Translations under genes and position numbers: made by a program
DNA from: JAEZDP01 sp964430855
GTDB lineage: Bacteria > Acidobacteriota > Vicinamibacteria > Vicinamibacterales > Vicinamibacteraceae
Direction of reading: 5' to 3'
DNA length: 28,384 nt
Assembly: GCA_964430855.1 (NCBI GenBank)
Contig: CAYSHC010000043.1
Span: 1 to 28,384, forward strand
Shown: piece after piece, positions 8,350-15,983 of the stretch
Position numbering within the stretch: the stretch's first letter is position 1
How the letters are laid out: every line of letters begins with the position of its first letter
The notes under the pieces: model-generated
Told to the model about the DNA's origin: nothing
The model's database searches: none
The model's input: the letters and a program-made list of their open reading frames with translations, nothing else

Positions 8350-9972
8350 CTAGAGGGCCGTCTCGTAGGCGCGGTTCACGGCGGCGATCTCGTCGGCACG
8401 CCGCTGGGGAGTCCATCCGAGGCGGTCGGCCATGAGACTGGCCGCCTTCTCGAGCACCTCGGCTCCCGGATGCCCGCGCGAGCCGGCGTCGGTGCGCCGG
8501 AGCACCGCGTCGGCCAGGCACATGGCCATCTCGCTGGTCACCGCGTACACGATCTCCGCGCCGGTAACGGCGCAGCCGGGTCCGAGCGGCGCGGCCAGCT
8601 CGGGCCGGGCCTGCATGAGCGTGAGGATCATCGTGTGGCGGCTGCCGTAGTTGCGCACGAGGCGGGCGACGTCGATGCCCGGCGGCGCCGCGCGCACGCT
8701 CTCGGCCAGGTACTCGTCGAAGTTGTCGATCGCGCCCCCGTCGAGCCGCGTGGTCGCCGTGGCGCACGGACGCAGCGACCGCCCGAGGACCGCGCCGACC
8801 ATGTCGATGGCCTGCTCGGCCGATCGGCGCGCGGTGGTGTAGCGGACGCCGACGAGCGAGACCAGCCCGAGCATCCCGTGCACCGCGTGGTTGGTAACCG
8901 GGCTGTGACGCAACAGCTTCACGCGCCGCGCCGTCGCCTCCGTCGCGGGAAGCAGCCCGCGGTGCACGAGGCGCACGTCGCGGGCCGTGAGGCCCAGGCC
9001 GGGGAACGCGATGTCGAGGTCGGCCATCAGCCGCACCACGTCGTCGTGGCGCGGGGCGACGTCGTCGGCGCGCCGCTGCCAGGGATCGTGGCTCGTGCCG
9101 GCGATCGTCACGTCATGCCAGGGCGCCAGGAAAAAGAGGCGTCCGCGCGCCTTGCCCGCGACCGCGTGCGTCCGCGTCACGGGGCGGACGATGAGGTTCA
9201 TCGCCAGCGACCAGGTCGGCACGAGCGGGGCGACACCGGGCAGCTGGCGCTGGAGCCACTCGTCGGTCCACGCGCCAGCCGCGAGCAGCACGGTGCGCGC
9301 GCGGATCGGAAACGTCGGCGTGCCGAGCCTGTCGGCCGCCATCACGCCCTGCACCCGGCCGTTCGACGTCAGCAGCGAGGTCGCTTCGACGTAGTTGGCC
9401 GCGGCGCAGCCGCCGGACCGGACAGCCGACGCGACAAACGCCAGCCCGGCGCGATCGCTGTTGCTGAACTGCGCGTCGTACCAGACGACGCCGCCGGTGA
9501 CGCCCGCGGGGTCGAGCGCCGGGTGGAGGCGCAGGCATTCCTCGCGCGAGATCAGCCGGCTCGGCGGCAGGTGTTTCGACGGGTCCGCCACGGCGTTCCT
9601 GTCGCGTGCGATGAGGTCGTAGAGCGCGAAGTACGCGCGCATCGCGAGCCGGTGCTGGAGGCCGCTGCGGTACGTGGGCAGGAGAAAGGGCAGCGGATGC
9701 ACCAGGTGGGGGAGCATCACGCTGAACGCGCGACGCTCCTCCAGGTACTCGCGCACCTCGGCCAGCCGCCCGCGCTGGAGCGACCGCACTCCGCCGTGAA
9801 CCGTCTTGGCGTTGTTGAACGAGGTGGCTCCGCCGAAGTCGCCCTTGTCGATCAGGGCAACCGATAGTCCCCGCTGTGTTGCATCCCAGGCGGCAGCTGC
9901 GCCGTAGATGCCGCCGCCCACCACCAGCAGGTCGAACTCCTCGCTGGCGAGTCGGGCCAGGTCGCGTCGCAC
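8350..9972 (-). CDS. glpD: FAD-dependent glycerol-3-phosphate dehydrogenase-like protein
   Basis: A 540-residue protein, GTG start at 9972. The N-terminal FAD-binding motif is DLLVVGGGIYGAAAAWDA (GGGIYG, residues 19-24), followed by IDKGDFGGATSFNNAKTVHGG, which fits the GlpD/GlpA family. Mid-protein AAGAWTDEWLQ, FFLAPWHDVTIAGTSH and GLLP fit the DAO fold. The C-terminal DAO_C-type domain includes LVRNYGSRH and VTGAEIVYAVTSEMAMCLADAVLRR. The family oxidises sn-glycerol 3-phosphate to dihydroxyacetone phosphate at the membrane and passes electrons to quinone. The final part of the HGG motif reads HGGVRSL where family members usually have HGGLRYL, a minor deviation. No glpF or glpK is nearby; the companion gene is a glycosyltransferase, so a lipid or envelope role is possible. 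Confidence 0.88.
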   Translation of the reverse strand: MRRDLARLASEEFDLLVVGGGIYGAAAAWDATQRGLSVALIDKGDFGGATSFNNAKTVHGGVRSLQRGRLAEVREYLEERRAFSVMLPHLVHPLPFLLPTYRSGLQHRLAMRAYFALYDLIARDRNAVADPSKHLPPSRLISREECLRLHPALDPAGVTGGVVWYDAQFSNSDRAGLAFVASAVRSGGCAAANYVEATSLLTSNGRVQGVMAADRLGTPTFPIRARTVLLAAGAWTDEWLQRQLPGVAPLVPTWSLAMNLIVRPVTRTHAVAGKARGRLFFLAPWHDVTIAGTSHDPWQRRADDVAPRHDDVVRLMADLDIAFPGLGLTARDVRLVHRGLLPATEATARRVKLLRHSPVTNHAVHGMLGLVSLVGVRYTTARRSAEQAIDMVGAVLGRSLRPCATATTRLDGGAIDNFDEYLAESVRAAPPGIDVARLVRNYGSRHTMILTLMQARPELAAPLGPGCAVTGAEIVYAVTSEMAMCLADAVLRRTDAGSRGHPGAEVLEKAASLMADRLGWTPQRRADEIAAVNRAYETAL

Positions 9973-9980
9973 GTCGCGTT

Positions 9981-9990
9981 ATTCTACGAT
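9981..9990. promoter_or_regulatory. Back-to-back -10 elements of a divergent promoter
   Basis: Only 24 bases separate the GTG of the glpD-like gene (9972, minus) from the ATG of the methyltransferase (9997, plus). Within them TAGAAT reads on the minus strand (9986 down to 9981) and TACGAT on the plus strand (9985-9990), sharing the central TA. Each ends only 8 or 6 bases before its start codon, so transcripts would begin at or beside the start codon. No strong -35 hexamers were seen. The assignment is inference from spacing and hexamer match. Confidence 0.5.
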
Positions 9991-9996
9991 AGCGGG

Positions 9997-10788
9997 ATGG
10001 CTTCACCCGTGTCGTCCCCGCCAGCGCAGGCCTCGATCGAGGCGATTGCCGCCTACTGGAACACCAGGATCCACGACCTCGAGATGACCGACCACCCGGT
10101 CGGCACGCGCGAGTTCTTCGACGACCTCGATGAGTACCGCTTCGACAAGCTGCACTACCTGCCTCGGCTTGTCGACTTCTCGGGCTTCGCGGGCCAGCGG
10201 GTGCTCGAGGTTGGCTGCGGCATCGGCACCGACCTCGTGCGCTTCGCCCGCGGCGGGGCCCGCGTCACCGGCGTGGACCTCTCGGCTACGGCCATCGACC
10301 TCGCGCGGCGCAACTTCGAGCTGCACGGCGTGACCGCCGAGGCGCTGGAGGTGGCCAACGCCGAAGCGCTGCCGTTCGACTCCGACACCTTCGACGTCGT
10401 CTATGGACATGGCGTGCTGCAGTACACGGCTGACGCGCCACGGCTCGTGGCCGAGGCGCATCGCGTGCTGAAGCCGGGCGGCCTCGGCATCTTCATGGTC
10501 TACAACCGGGTGTCGTGGCTGAACGCGCTGTCGAAGGTCATGGGTGTCGAGCTCGAGCACGGCGACGCCCCGGTGCTGGTGAAGTACTCGATTGGCGAGT
10601 TCCGCCGGCTGCTGGCGCCGTTCAGCGACGTGCGCATCGTTCCCGAACGGTTCCCCGTCAAGTCACGGCTGCACAAGGGATGGAAAGGCACTGCCTTCAA
10701 CACGTTCTTCGTCGGCACGTTCAACGCGCTGCCGCGGGCGCTGGTCCGCAGGTTCGGGTGGCACCTGATGGCGTTCTGCCGCAAGTGA
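9997..10788 (+). CDS. Class I SAM-dependent methyltransferase
   Basis: A 263-residue protein. Motif I is VLEVGCGIGTDL (residues 69-80), followed by the acidic VTGVDLSATAIDLARRN, then ALPFDSDTFDVVYGHGVLQYT and AHRVLKPGGLGIFMVYN, the standard Methyltransf_11 order. An N-terminal extension before the fold contains YWNTRIHD and FFDDLDEYRFDKLHYLP, typical of methyltransferases found near glycan and secondary-metabolite genes. The C-terminal third (PERFPVKSRLHKGWKGTAFN, PRALVRRFGWHLMAFCRK) may hold substrate determinants or an amphipathic surface. Its stop overlaps the GTG of the propeller lipoprotein. It is likely transcribed from the divergent promoter just upstream with almost no leader. The methyl acceptor is unknown. 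Confidence 0.9.
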   Translation: MASPVSSPPAQASIEAIAAYWNTRIHDLEMTDHPVGTREFFDDLDEYRFDKLHYLPRLVDFSGFAGQRVLEVGCGIGTDLVRFARGGARVTGVDLSATAIDLARRNFELHGVTAEALEVANAEALPFDSDTFDVVYGHGVLQYTADAPRLVAEAHRVLKPGGLGIFMVYNRVSWLNALSKVMGVELEHGDAPVLVKYSIGEFRRLLAPFSDVRIVPERFPVKSRLHKGWKGTAFNTFFVGTFNALPRALVRRFGWHLMAFCRK

Positions 10789-12749
10789 GGACGCGAGTCC
10801 CCGCGGCGCGTGCGCGCGGCCGCCTGCCCGGCCTGCTCGTCGCCCTGCTGGTCACGGCGCTCGTGGCGCCCGCCTGCCGCGACGGCGCGCCCCCGGCGCC
10901 CGCACGGGAGGTGGTCGAGGGCGCCGTCGACGAGGTGCGCAGCGGGAGTGCGTCCGGCTTTGGTGAGGAGCCACGGACGAGCCCGGACGGCCTCGCGCCC
11001 CTCCCGCGCGTGACGGGCGCGGTGCCCTTCGGTGTGCGCGGCGACATCGTCTTTCAGTCCGACATCCAGGGCCGGCCGAAGATCTTCGTGCTCAACCTGC
11101 CGACGGGGCTCGTCACGCAGCTCACCTCCGGCAGCGACTCCCGCGACGAGACCCCGCGATGGTCGCCCGACGGCAGCCGGATCCTCTTCGCGTCGACCCG
11201 CGCGTACTACGGCGACGACGCCGCGCAGGGCGAGCCCGCGTACGACATCCACGTGATGGACGCGGACGGGAGGAACATCAGGCGCCTCACGTCGGGCCCG
11301 GGCAACGACAGGGACCCCGCGTGGTTCCCCGACGGCCGCAGCATCGTCTACTGGTCGGATGCCGAGTCGCGCGGCGACCTGTACCGTCTGTGGCTCGACG
11401 ACGGACGCATCGAGCGCCTCACGCACAACTTCGTTGGACGGGCCATCATGCCAACCGTGTCGCCCGACGGCACGCGCGTGGCGTTCGCGTCGCAGACGCT
11501 GCGCGTCGGGGCGTTCTGGAACTACCAGGTGCAGGTGCTCGATCTCGAAACGGGCGCCATCACGCCGGTGGGCCTCGAGGGCGGGACGTGCTGGCCGGTC
11601 TGGTTCCGCGATGGCCGGCACGTGGGCTTTGTGCAGCTCGAGCCCGGGCCTTCGCGCATCCAGCGGCGCGCGATCGATGGCGACGCGGCCGAGACGATTG
11701 CCACCTACCCGAACCGCTGGCTCTACTACCCGCGGCTTTCGCCGGACGAGCGGTGGATGATCGTGTCCACGAGCCCCGAGCATCACGACGGCGAGGACTG
11801 GGATCTCGCCCTGGTGCCGCTCGACGGGTCGAACCGCGTGACACCGCTGACCACGGGCCGCGGGAACGACCGCCTGCCCGACTGGCGGCCGGAGCCGTCC
11901 CCACGGGCAGACGCCGGCGACACGACACAGCCCGGGAGCCTGCTCGTCTTCCAGAGCGACAGGGACGGCCGCGACAAGATCTACGCCTTCGACACGACGA
12001 CGGGGAGCGTCCGTGCGCTCACGACGGGGGCGGACCACCGCGACGAGGAGCCGGCGCTGTCGCCCGACGGCCGGCGCGTCGCCTTCCACACGAACCGCTT
12101 CGACCCCGCGACCTACGACATCGCCGTGATGGACCTCGAGGACTCCCGCGTCCAGCGGTTGACCGACCATCAGGCGTGGGATCAGGACCCCGTGTGGATG
12201 CCGGACGGTGGCAGTCTCGTGTTCACGAGCGAGCGGGACGGCACGGGCGCCATCTTCCGCGTGTACCTGGAAGATGGCCGCGTCGAGCGCCTCTCGCGCA
12301 CGGCGGATCGCGCCATCATGCCCGCCGTCTCGCCGGACGGCCGCCGCGTCGCGTACGCGGTGGCGACGTCGCACGGGTTCCAGATTGCGGTGCTCGACCT
12401 CGGGACGCGCGAGGAGCGGCTGGTCACGCGGGTGGATGGCGGCGCGTGCCGGCCCGCGTGGGCGCCGGATGGCCGTCGGCTGGCGTACGTGCGGATGCAG
12501 GGGGACGAGCCGTCGTGGCTCGAGGAGATCGACATCGCCGATGGCACGAGCCGCACGCTGGTTGACGCGCGACCGCTCTGGAGCTACTACCCGGCGTACG
12601 CCCCGGACGGCACGACGGTGGCGTTTGCGGTGAGCCCGGCGCACCACGCTGGCGAGGACTGGGACCTCGCCGTCACGGATGGCGACGCGCCCGGCGGGTT
12701 CCGGCGGTTGACAGAGGGGGCGGGCAACGATCGTGTGCCCGCCTGGTAG
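10785..12749 (+). CDS. TolB-like beta-propeller lipoprotein with two duplicated halves
   Basis: A 654-residue protein starting at GTG 10785, overlapping the methyltransferase stop (GTGA). Basic residues and a hydrophobic stretch (LPGLLVALLVTALVAPAC) end at Cys31, a probable though non-ideal lipobox (Ala at -3), so it is likely lipidated and periplasmic. The body consists of WD40-like PD40 strands (WSPDGSRILFAS, AWFPDGRSIVYWS, VSPDGTRVAFAS). The order of blades repeats: about residues 86-382 and 384-654 are homologous halves, each opening with VFQSD.xGR.KI, passing through RAIMP.VSPDG.RVA, then H..GEDWDLA, and ending GNDR.P.W. That implies two propellers or one large ring. Such proteins usually bind partners and not catalyse reactions. 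The TAG stop merges into a palindromic repeat. Confidence 0.85.
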   Translation: MRTRVPAARARGRLPGLLVALLVTALVAPACRDGAPPAPAREVVEGAVDEVRSGSASGFGEEPRTSPDGLAPLPRVTGAVPFGVRGDIVFQSDIQGRPKIFVLNLPTGLVTQLTSGSDSRDETPRWSPDGSRILFASTRAYYGDDAAQGEPAYDIHVMDADGRNIRRLTSGPGNDRDPAWFPDGRSIVYWSDAESRGDLYRLWLDDGRIERLTHNFVGRAIMPTVSPDGTRVAFASQTLRVGAFWNYQVQVLDLETGAITPVGLEGGTCWPVWFRDGRHVGFVQLEPGPSRIQRRAIDGDAAETIATYPNRWLYYPRLSPDERWMIVSTSPEHHDGEDWDLALVPLDGSNRVTPLTTGRGNDRLPDWRPEPSPRADAGDTTQPGSLLVFQSDRDGRDKIYAFDTTTGSVRALTTGADHRDEEPALSPDGRRVAFHTNRFDPATYDIAVMDLEDSRVQRLTDHQAWDQDPVWMPDGGSLVFTSERDGTGAIFRVYLEDGRVERLSRTADRAIMPAVSPDGRRVAYAVATSHGFQIAVLDLGTREERLVTRVDGGACRPAWAPDGRRLAYVRMQGDEPSWLEEIDIADGTSRTLVDARPLWSYYPAYAPDGTTVAFAVSPAHHAGEDWDLAVTDGDAPGGFRRLTEGAGNDRVPAW

Positions 12750-12769
12750 GACGTTTCGCCGAGACGTCC
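12749..12769. repeat. Short palindrome overlapping the TAG stop (variant of the TAGGGACGG family)
   Basis: Arms GGACGTTTC (12749-12757) and GAGACGTCC (12761-12769) flank a 3-base loop GCC, with one G-T-type mismatch. The first G is the last base of the propeller gene's TAG. Layout (9-base arms, 3-base loop, GTAGG entry) is the same as the GGACGGCTC palindromes nearby and at 28 kb. It may act as a terminator or RNA-stabilising hairpin, but no T-run follows. Confidence 0.65.
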
Positions 12770-12824
12770 CCATGCATCCTGACTCGTCGTCCTGATGCGG
12801 CGGGGTGAGCCCGTGGGCCCTGCG

Positions 12825-12887
12825 CAGGACGGCTTGGAAGACAGGGCCAGGACGGCTCGGAGAAGGCAGGACGGCTCGGAGAAGGCA
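12825..12887. repeat. Tandem 19-base repeats built from half a palindrome
   Basis: CAGGACGGCTCGGAGAAGG occurs at 12848-12866 and 12867-12885, and a third copy beginning at 12886 runs into the complete palindrome. A degenerate copy (CAGGACGGCTTGGAAGACAG) begins at 12825. Each unit equals one arm, the loop and two bases of the second arm of the palindrome at 12888-12908. Slippage or stepwise duplication of the palindrome edge would produce this. Confidence 0.8.
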
Positions 12888-12908
12888 GGACGGCTCGGAG
12901 AGCCGTCC
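12888..12908. repeat. Perfect palindrome of the TAGGGACGG family
   Basis: Arms GGACGGCTC (12888-12896) and GAGCCGTCC (12900-12908) with loop GGA. Read on the minus strand it is preceded by TAGG and has loop TCC, the same as the copies at 28026-28048 and 28144-28164. It lies just 3' of the radical SAM gene's stop (12916), between two convergent genes, where it could serve as a hairpin terminator. Confidence 0.85.
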
Positions 12909-12915
12909 CTACCTT

Positions 12916-14064
12916 TCAGGCGGAGGCGGCGACGAGGGGCTCGCGCGCGGCCTTGCGCTTCTCGGCGCTCGCACGCACGAGGAACTTCGCGTACGGCACC
13001 ACCTGCTTGATGGCCGCAACGTTCATCTGGCACGGGCTCAGGCACGAGGGGCACTTCTCGTTCCTGATGAACTCGCGGTGCTCCTGCGCCGACTGCCGGA
13101 AGTAGATCACCTCCGGGTCTTCCTCGAGCACGTTGCCGACCACCTCGCTGTTCTCGCAGAAGAACACGCCGCCGTCCGGGTTCAGCATCACGCCCTGCGT
13201 CTGGAACGGGCAGGGCGCCAGCCGGTGGTACCCGTTGGCGATCATGTCGGCATAGTGCATGTAGATGTAGTTCTGGCCGTCGAGCAGCGGGTCGTAGCGG
13301 ACGCGGTCGAGGAAGAACTGGCGCATGCGCTCTTCCTCGGCGCTGACCGGCTTGATGTCCTTGGCCAGCTCCGCGTTGCCCAGCATGGCGTCGGTGAACC
13401 GCACCATGTTGAACACGATGTCGAGCTTCTCGCGGCGCGCCCACGCCAGGATGTTCTCGGCATCGTCGAGGTTCATCGAGAAGATGGTCGTCGAGATGCC
13501 GAAGTTGAAGGAGCGCGTCTTCTGGAGCTCCTTCATGGCGTTGATGGTCTGCATCGCCTTGTCGAAGCCGCGCTTCACCCGGCGGACGTCGTTGTGGACA
13601 GCGCCGACGCCGTCGATCGAGACGCGCGTGCTGAAGATCACGCCGGCCTCGTTGCACAGCTCGACGATCTTCGTCAGCATCGGGATGCCCCGATGCGGCG
13701 TCAGCCCGGTGGTGTTCAGCGTCAGCTTCCGCAGCCGCGGCAGCTTGTCGATCATCACGCGGACGATGTCGACGAGATCGTTGCGCGTGGTGGGCTCGCC
13801 GCCGGAGATGCTGGCGTTCTCGATGTTCTTCCAGAGCTTCGAGCTGAAGGTGCGCTCGATCTGCTCGAGGGTCATGTCCTCCTTGCGGTTGCCGCGCGTC
13901 CAGTTGCTGCACATGTTGCAGCGCGCGTCGCAGACGAACGTCACGTGGAAGATCAGCACCGTCGGGTGCAGCGGCTTCACGCGCGCGACGTAGGAGTTGA
14001 CGAGATCCCGGGGAGCACTGAGGGCGGCCTTGGCTAGATACCTGGCTGCGTAGGTCTGCGCCAT
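12916..14064 (-). CDS. Radical SAM protein with a SPASM-like cysteine-rich C terminus
   Basis: A 382-residue protein. The [4Fe-4S]-AdoMet motif CX3CX2C is CDARCNMC (Cys45, 49, 52), preceded by FHVTFVCD, with SISGGEPT (86-92) contacting AdoMet. STRVSIDG near 145-152 fits the later barrel strands. The C-terminal part holds five further cysteines (285, 303, 338, 341, 345; ending CPSCLSPC), as in SPASM or twitch domains that bind auxiliary iron-sulfur clusters. The family carries out radical chemistry on peptides, sugars or cofactors; the substrate here is not evident. It is a single-gene unit convergent with the propeller lipoprotein, and its upstream region has a -10-like TACACT 9 bases before ATG. 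The last 20 residues are Lys/Arg/Ala-rich. Confidence 0.9.
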   Translation of the reverse strand: MAQTYAARYLAKAALSAPRDLVNSYVARVKPLHPTVLIFHVTFVCDARCNMCSNWTRGNRKEDMTLEQIERTFSSKLWKNIENASISGGEPTTRNDLVDIVRVMIDKLPRLRKLTLNTTGLTPHRGIPMLTKIVELCNEAGVIFSTRVSIDGVGAVHNDVRRVKRGFDKAMQTINAMKELQKTRSFNFGISTTIFSMNLDDAENILAWARREKLDIVFNMVRFTDAMLGNAELAKDIKPVSAEEERMRQFFLDRVRYDPLLDGQNYIYMHYADMIANGYHRLAPCPFQTQGVMLNPDGGVFFCENSEVVGNVLEEDPEVIYFRQSAQEHREFIRNEKCPSCLSPCQMNVAAIKQVVPYAKFLVRASAEKRKAAREPLVAASA

Positions 14065-14073
14065 AACCTGTTG

Positions 14074-14079
14074 AGTGTA
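14074..14079 (-). promoter_or_regulatory. Candidate -10 element TACACT for the radical SAM gene
   Basis: On the minus strand TACACT is followed by only nine bases (CAACAGGTT) before ATG 14064. The spacing implies a transcript starting a few bases before or at the start codon. A weak AGG lies in the leader. No -35 was convincing. The rest of the 98-base gap to 14162 contains nothing I could identify. Confidence 0.4.
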
Positions 14080-14162
14080 CTACATTTCATGCTTCATGCC
14101 CGATGCCTCACGGGAGGAGCGGTCGGTACGGCACGCTCGAGGCCTGACGCAGCTCGAGCGTA

Positions 14163-15092
14163 TTACCGCCGGCGCAGGTAGAGCAGGGCGCCCGGCAGGT
14201 TGCCAAACAGGCCCGAGAGGATGATGAGCGTCGTGAGGGCGAACGACAGCGTGTCGGGCACGCCGAGCGGGCGCAGCATCCAGACAATGACGCCCTGGGG
14301 CAGGCCGAAGCCGCTGATGGACACCGGCAGGAGCAGCATCAGCAGGCCAATCGGCATGAAGACGAGGTAGTAGCTGAACGCGACGTCGATGCCGAGCCCC
14401 ACCCCGAGGCCATAGGCCTGCACCACCCGCAGCAGCTGGACCAGGAGCGAAAGGAGGAACACGAGGGCCAGCGTGCCGGGCAGCCGGCGGTAGACGCCGA
14501 GGCCGTCGGCAATGCGAAGGCTGAGCCTTACGGGCGTGACGTGCCACAGCCGTTCGGGCAGCCACCGGATCCAGCGGTCCGCCCAGCAGGCCGCCACCGA
14601 GCCGGCGAGCACGAGAACCGCCGATGCCCCCGCCAGGCCGAGCAGCCACGCGTCGTGCTCCGAGGCATAGGCGATGACGCCCCCCAGCCCGAGCAGGGCG
14701 ATGGCCACCACGCCGAGAATCCTGTCGATGGCCACCGACGCCACGGCGTCGCCGCCGCGGGAGGTGCGCTGGCGCAGGGCATAGGCGCGGGCCGCGTCGC
14801 CGCCCACCCCGGCCGGCAGGAAGCTGCCGACAAACGAGCTGACGAGGAAGATGCGCGCGGCGTCCCACGCGCCGATCGGCGTCCCGCTCGCGCGGAGCAG
14901 CAGGAGCCACCGCCAGATCATCACCGCGCGGTCGGCGAGCACCAGCAGCGCGACGACGACGAGCGCGCGCGGGTCGGTGCCGAGCATCGCGTCGAGCGAG
15001 GCGCGCCCGTCGATCTCGGAGAGCAGGTACGCAAGGATGGCGACGGTGATGATGCCGCGCACCCACGGCGAGCGGAGCAGGGCTCCAATCAC
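14163..15092 (-). CDS. LPG-synthase-TM (AglD2/MprF flippase-like) membrane protein
   Basis: A 309-residue, almost wholly hydrophobic protein, ATG 15092 overlapping the methyltransferase stop (ATGA). It has about eight membrane segments and the family landmarks: VMIWRWLLLLRASG, then FLVSSFVGSFLPAGVGGDAARAYALRQR, then DRILGVVAIALLGL, and near the end LLPVSISGFGLPQGVIVWML. These fit the lysylphosphatidylglycerol-synthase transmembrane family (PF03706), whose MprF members flip lipids; other members are implicated in lipid-linked sugar transport. There is no cytosolic aminoacyl-transferase domain, so it is not a complete MprF. Coupling to a methyltransferase and the many glycosyltransferases nearby favours a lipid or glycolipid translocation role, which is inference. 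A second member lies at 21449-22435. Confidence 0.88.
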   Translation of the reverse strand: MIGALLRSPWVRGIITVAILAYLLSEIDGRASLDAMLGTDPRALVVVALLVLADRAVMIWRWLLLLRASGTPIGAWDAARIFLVSSFVGSFLPAGVGGDAARAYALRQRTSRGGDAVASVAIDRILGVVAIALLGLGGVIAYASEHDAWLLGLAGASAVLVLAGSVAACWADRWIRWLPERLWHVTPVRLSLRIADGLGVYRRLPGTLALVFLLSLLVQLLRVVQAYGLGVGLGIDVAFSYYLVFMPIGLLMLLLPVSISGFGLPQGVIVWMLRPLGVPDTLSFALTTLIILSGLFGNLPGALLYLRRR

Positions 15093-15808
15093 GTGGCCGG
15101 CTTGCGCGCCACGAAGGTCAGGGTCTCGAAGAGGTTCTTGCGAACCTTGAACAGCAGGTCCTCGGTCCCCGTCCGGCGCGCGAGGGTGTTGAGGCCCGGC
15201 AGGTTCGTGAACAGCGCCGCGGCGGCCAGCGCGTCACGCTTCAGGCCCGTGGCGGCGCCGATGCTGCGCACGACCCGCTCCACCTGGAAGCCGCCGTCGT
15301 TGAACAGCTGCCGCATCCGCCGTTCGGTGGTCACGAAGTTGTGGGTGTAGTCCACGTCCCAGAAGAACGTGCGCTCCTTCAGGTAGTCGGGGACGACGAC
15401 GAAGAACACGCCGCCCGGCTTGAGCAGGCGCAGCGCGTCGGCGGTGAACGCGCGGGCCGCGTCGATGCCCGACATGTGCTCCATCACCTGGTCGGCGTAG
15501 ACGACGTCGACGCTGGCGTCCGCTCCCGGAATGGGCGGCGTGAACGCCTTCACGACGCGCAGGCCCTGGCGCCGCAGCACGTCGATCAGCAGGTCGCTGG
15601 CCTCGATGGCGGTGTACTGCCAGCCGGCCGCGACAGCCTGGGCCGCGAGCGTGCCATGTCCTGGTCCGATCTCGAGCATCTCGCCCGGCGGCCGGATGTG
15701 GGCGTGCAGGATCGCCAGTCTGGCGCGCTCGATCTTGCCGCGGCGCGCCGCGCCGTACCCGGTCAGCTGCTTCTCGGAGAAGGACTTGTAGAACTGGTCG
15801 TCGACCAC
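15089..15808 (-). CDS. Class I SAM-dependent methyltransferase
   Basis: A 239-residue protein from GTG 15808. Motif I is EMLEIGPGHGTLAA (residues 43-56), then YTAIEASDLLIDVLRRQG, DASVDVVYADQVMEHMSG and ALRLLKPGGVFFVVVPDY, the order of Methyltransf_11/23 proteins. FFWDVDYTHNFVTTERRMRQLFNDGGF in the second half resembles methyltransferases of O-antigen and capsule clusters. It precedes and overlaps the flippase-like gene by four bases (ATGA), suggesting joint function on a lipid-linked substrate. The acceptor is unknown. TAACAT sits five bases before the GTG, and no Shine-Dalgarno sequence is present, which together suggest a leaderless transcript. Confidence 0.9.
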   Translation of the reverse strand: MVDDQFYKSFSEKQLTGYGAARRGKIERARLAILHAHIRPPGEMLEIGPGHGTLAAQAVAAGWQYTAIEASDLLIDVLRRQGLRVVKAFTPPIPGADASVDVVYADQVMEHMSGIDAARAFTADALRLLKPGGVFFVVVPDYLKERTFFWDVDYTHNFVTTERRMRQLFNDGGFQVERVVRSIGAATGLKRDALAAAALFTNLPGLNTLARRTGTEDLLFKVRKNLFETLTFVARKPAT

Positions 15809-15813
15809 GCGCT

Positions 15814-15819
15814 ATGTTA
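15814..15819 (-). promoter_or_regulatory. Candidate -10 element TAACAT next to the start codon
   Basis: On the minus strand TAACAT is followed by AGCGC and then GTG 15808. This resembles TACGAT-AGCGGG-ATG at 9985-9999 on the plus strand in both hexamer and spacer sequence. It suggests that transcription starts at the initiation codon. No -35 was identified. Confidence 0.4.
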
Positions 15820-15967
15820 CCTCGCTTGCCGGGCTCGGGACCGTCTCGCGACACCGCGGGCGCCCCTGAGCCTCACAGGGCTGCGTCAGGTGGCAACACC
15901 CGTGGCGCGGCGTGAGATTGTCTTGGCGCCCGCAGGCCGCCGCACCGCCGTGCAGCCTAACGTCGTC

Positions 15968-15976
15968 AAGGGGAGA
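15968..15976 (+). promoter_or_regulatory. Strong Shine-Dalgarno sequence that sets the start at GTG 15984
   Basis: AAGGGGAGA ends seven bases before GTG 15984, the best ribosome-binding match in this half of the window. It argues for this GTG over the in-frame GTG at 15912, which has no such site and would add residues containing prolines and cysteines unlike a membrane protein N terminus. Confidence 0.7.
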
Positions 15977-15983
15977 ATGTGAA

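Noticed and set aside
8065..9867. A 600-codon plus-strand frame opposite the glpD-like gene
   Set aside because: The minus strand carries a complete FAD-dependent dehydrogenase; the plus frame has no recognisable motif and is Arg/Gly/Ala-rich.
12825..12908. Possible CRISPR array (regular 19-base repeats)
   Set aside because: The repeats are directly adjoining with no spacers, there are only three to four, and no cas genes are present.
14163..15092. Full MprF (lysylphosphatidylglycerol synthase)
   Set aside because: Only the transmembrane portion is present; the cytosolic DUF2156-like synthetase domain is missing.
15912..15983. GTG 15912 as the start of the GT-C-like protein
   Set aside because: No Shine-Dalgarno is present there, whereas AAGGGGAGA lies seven bases before GTG 15984.
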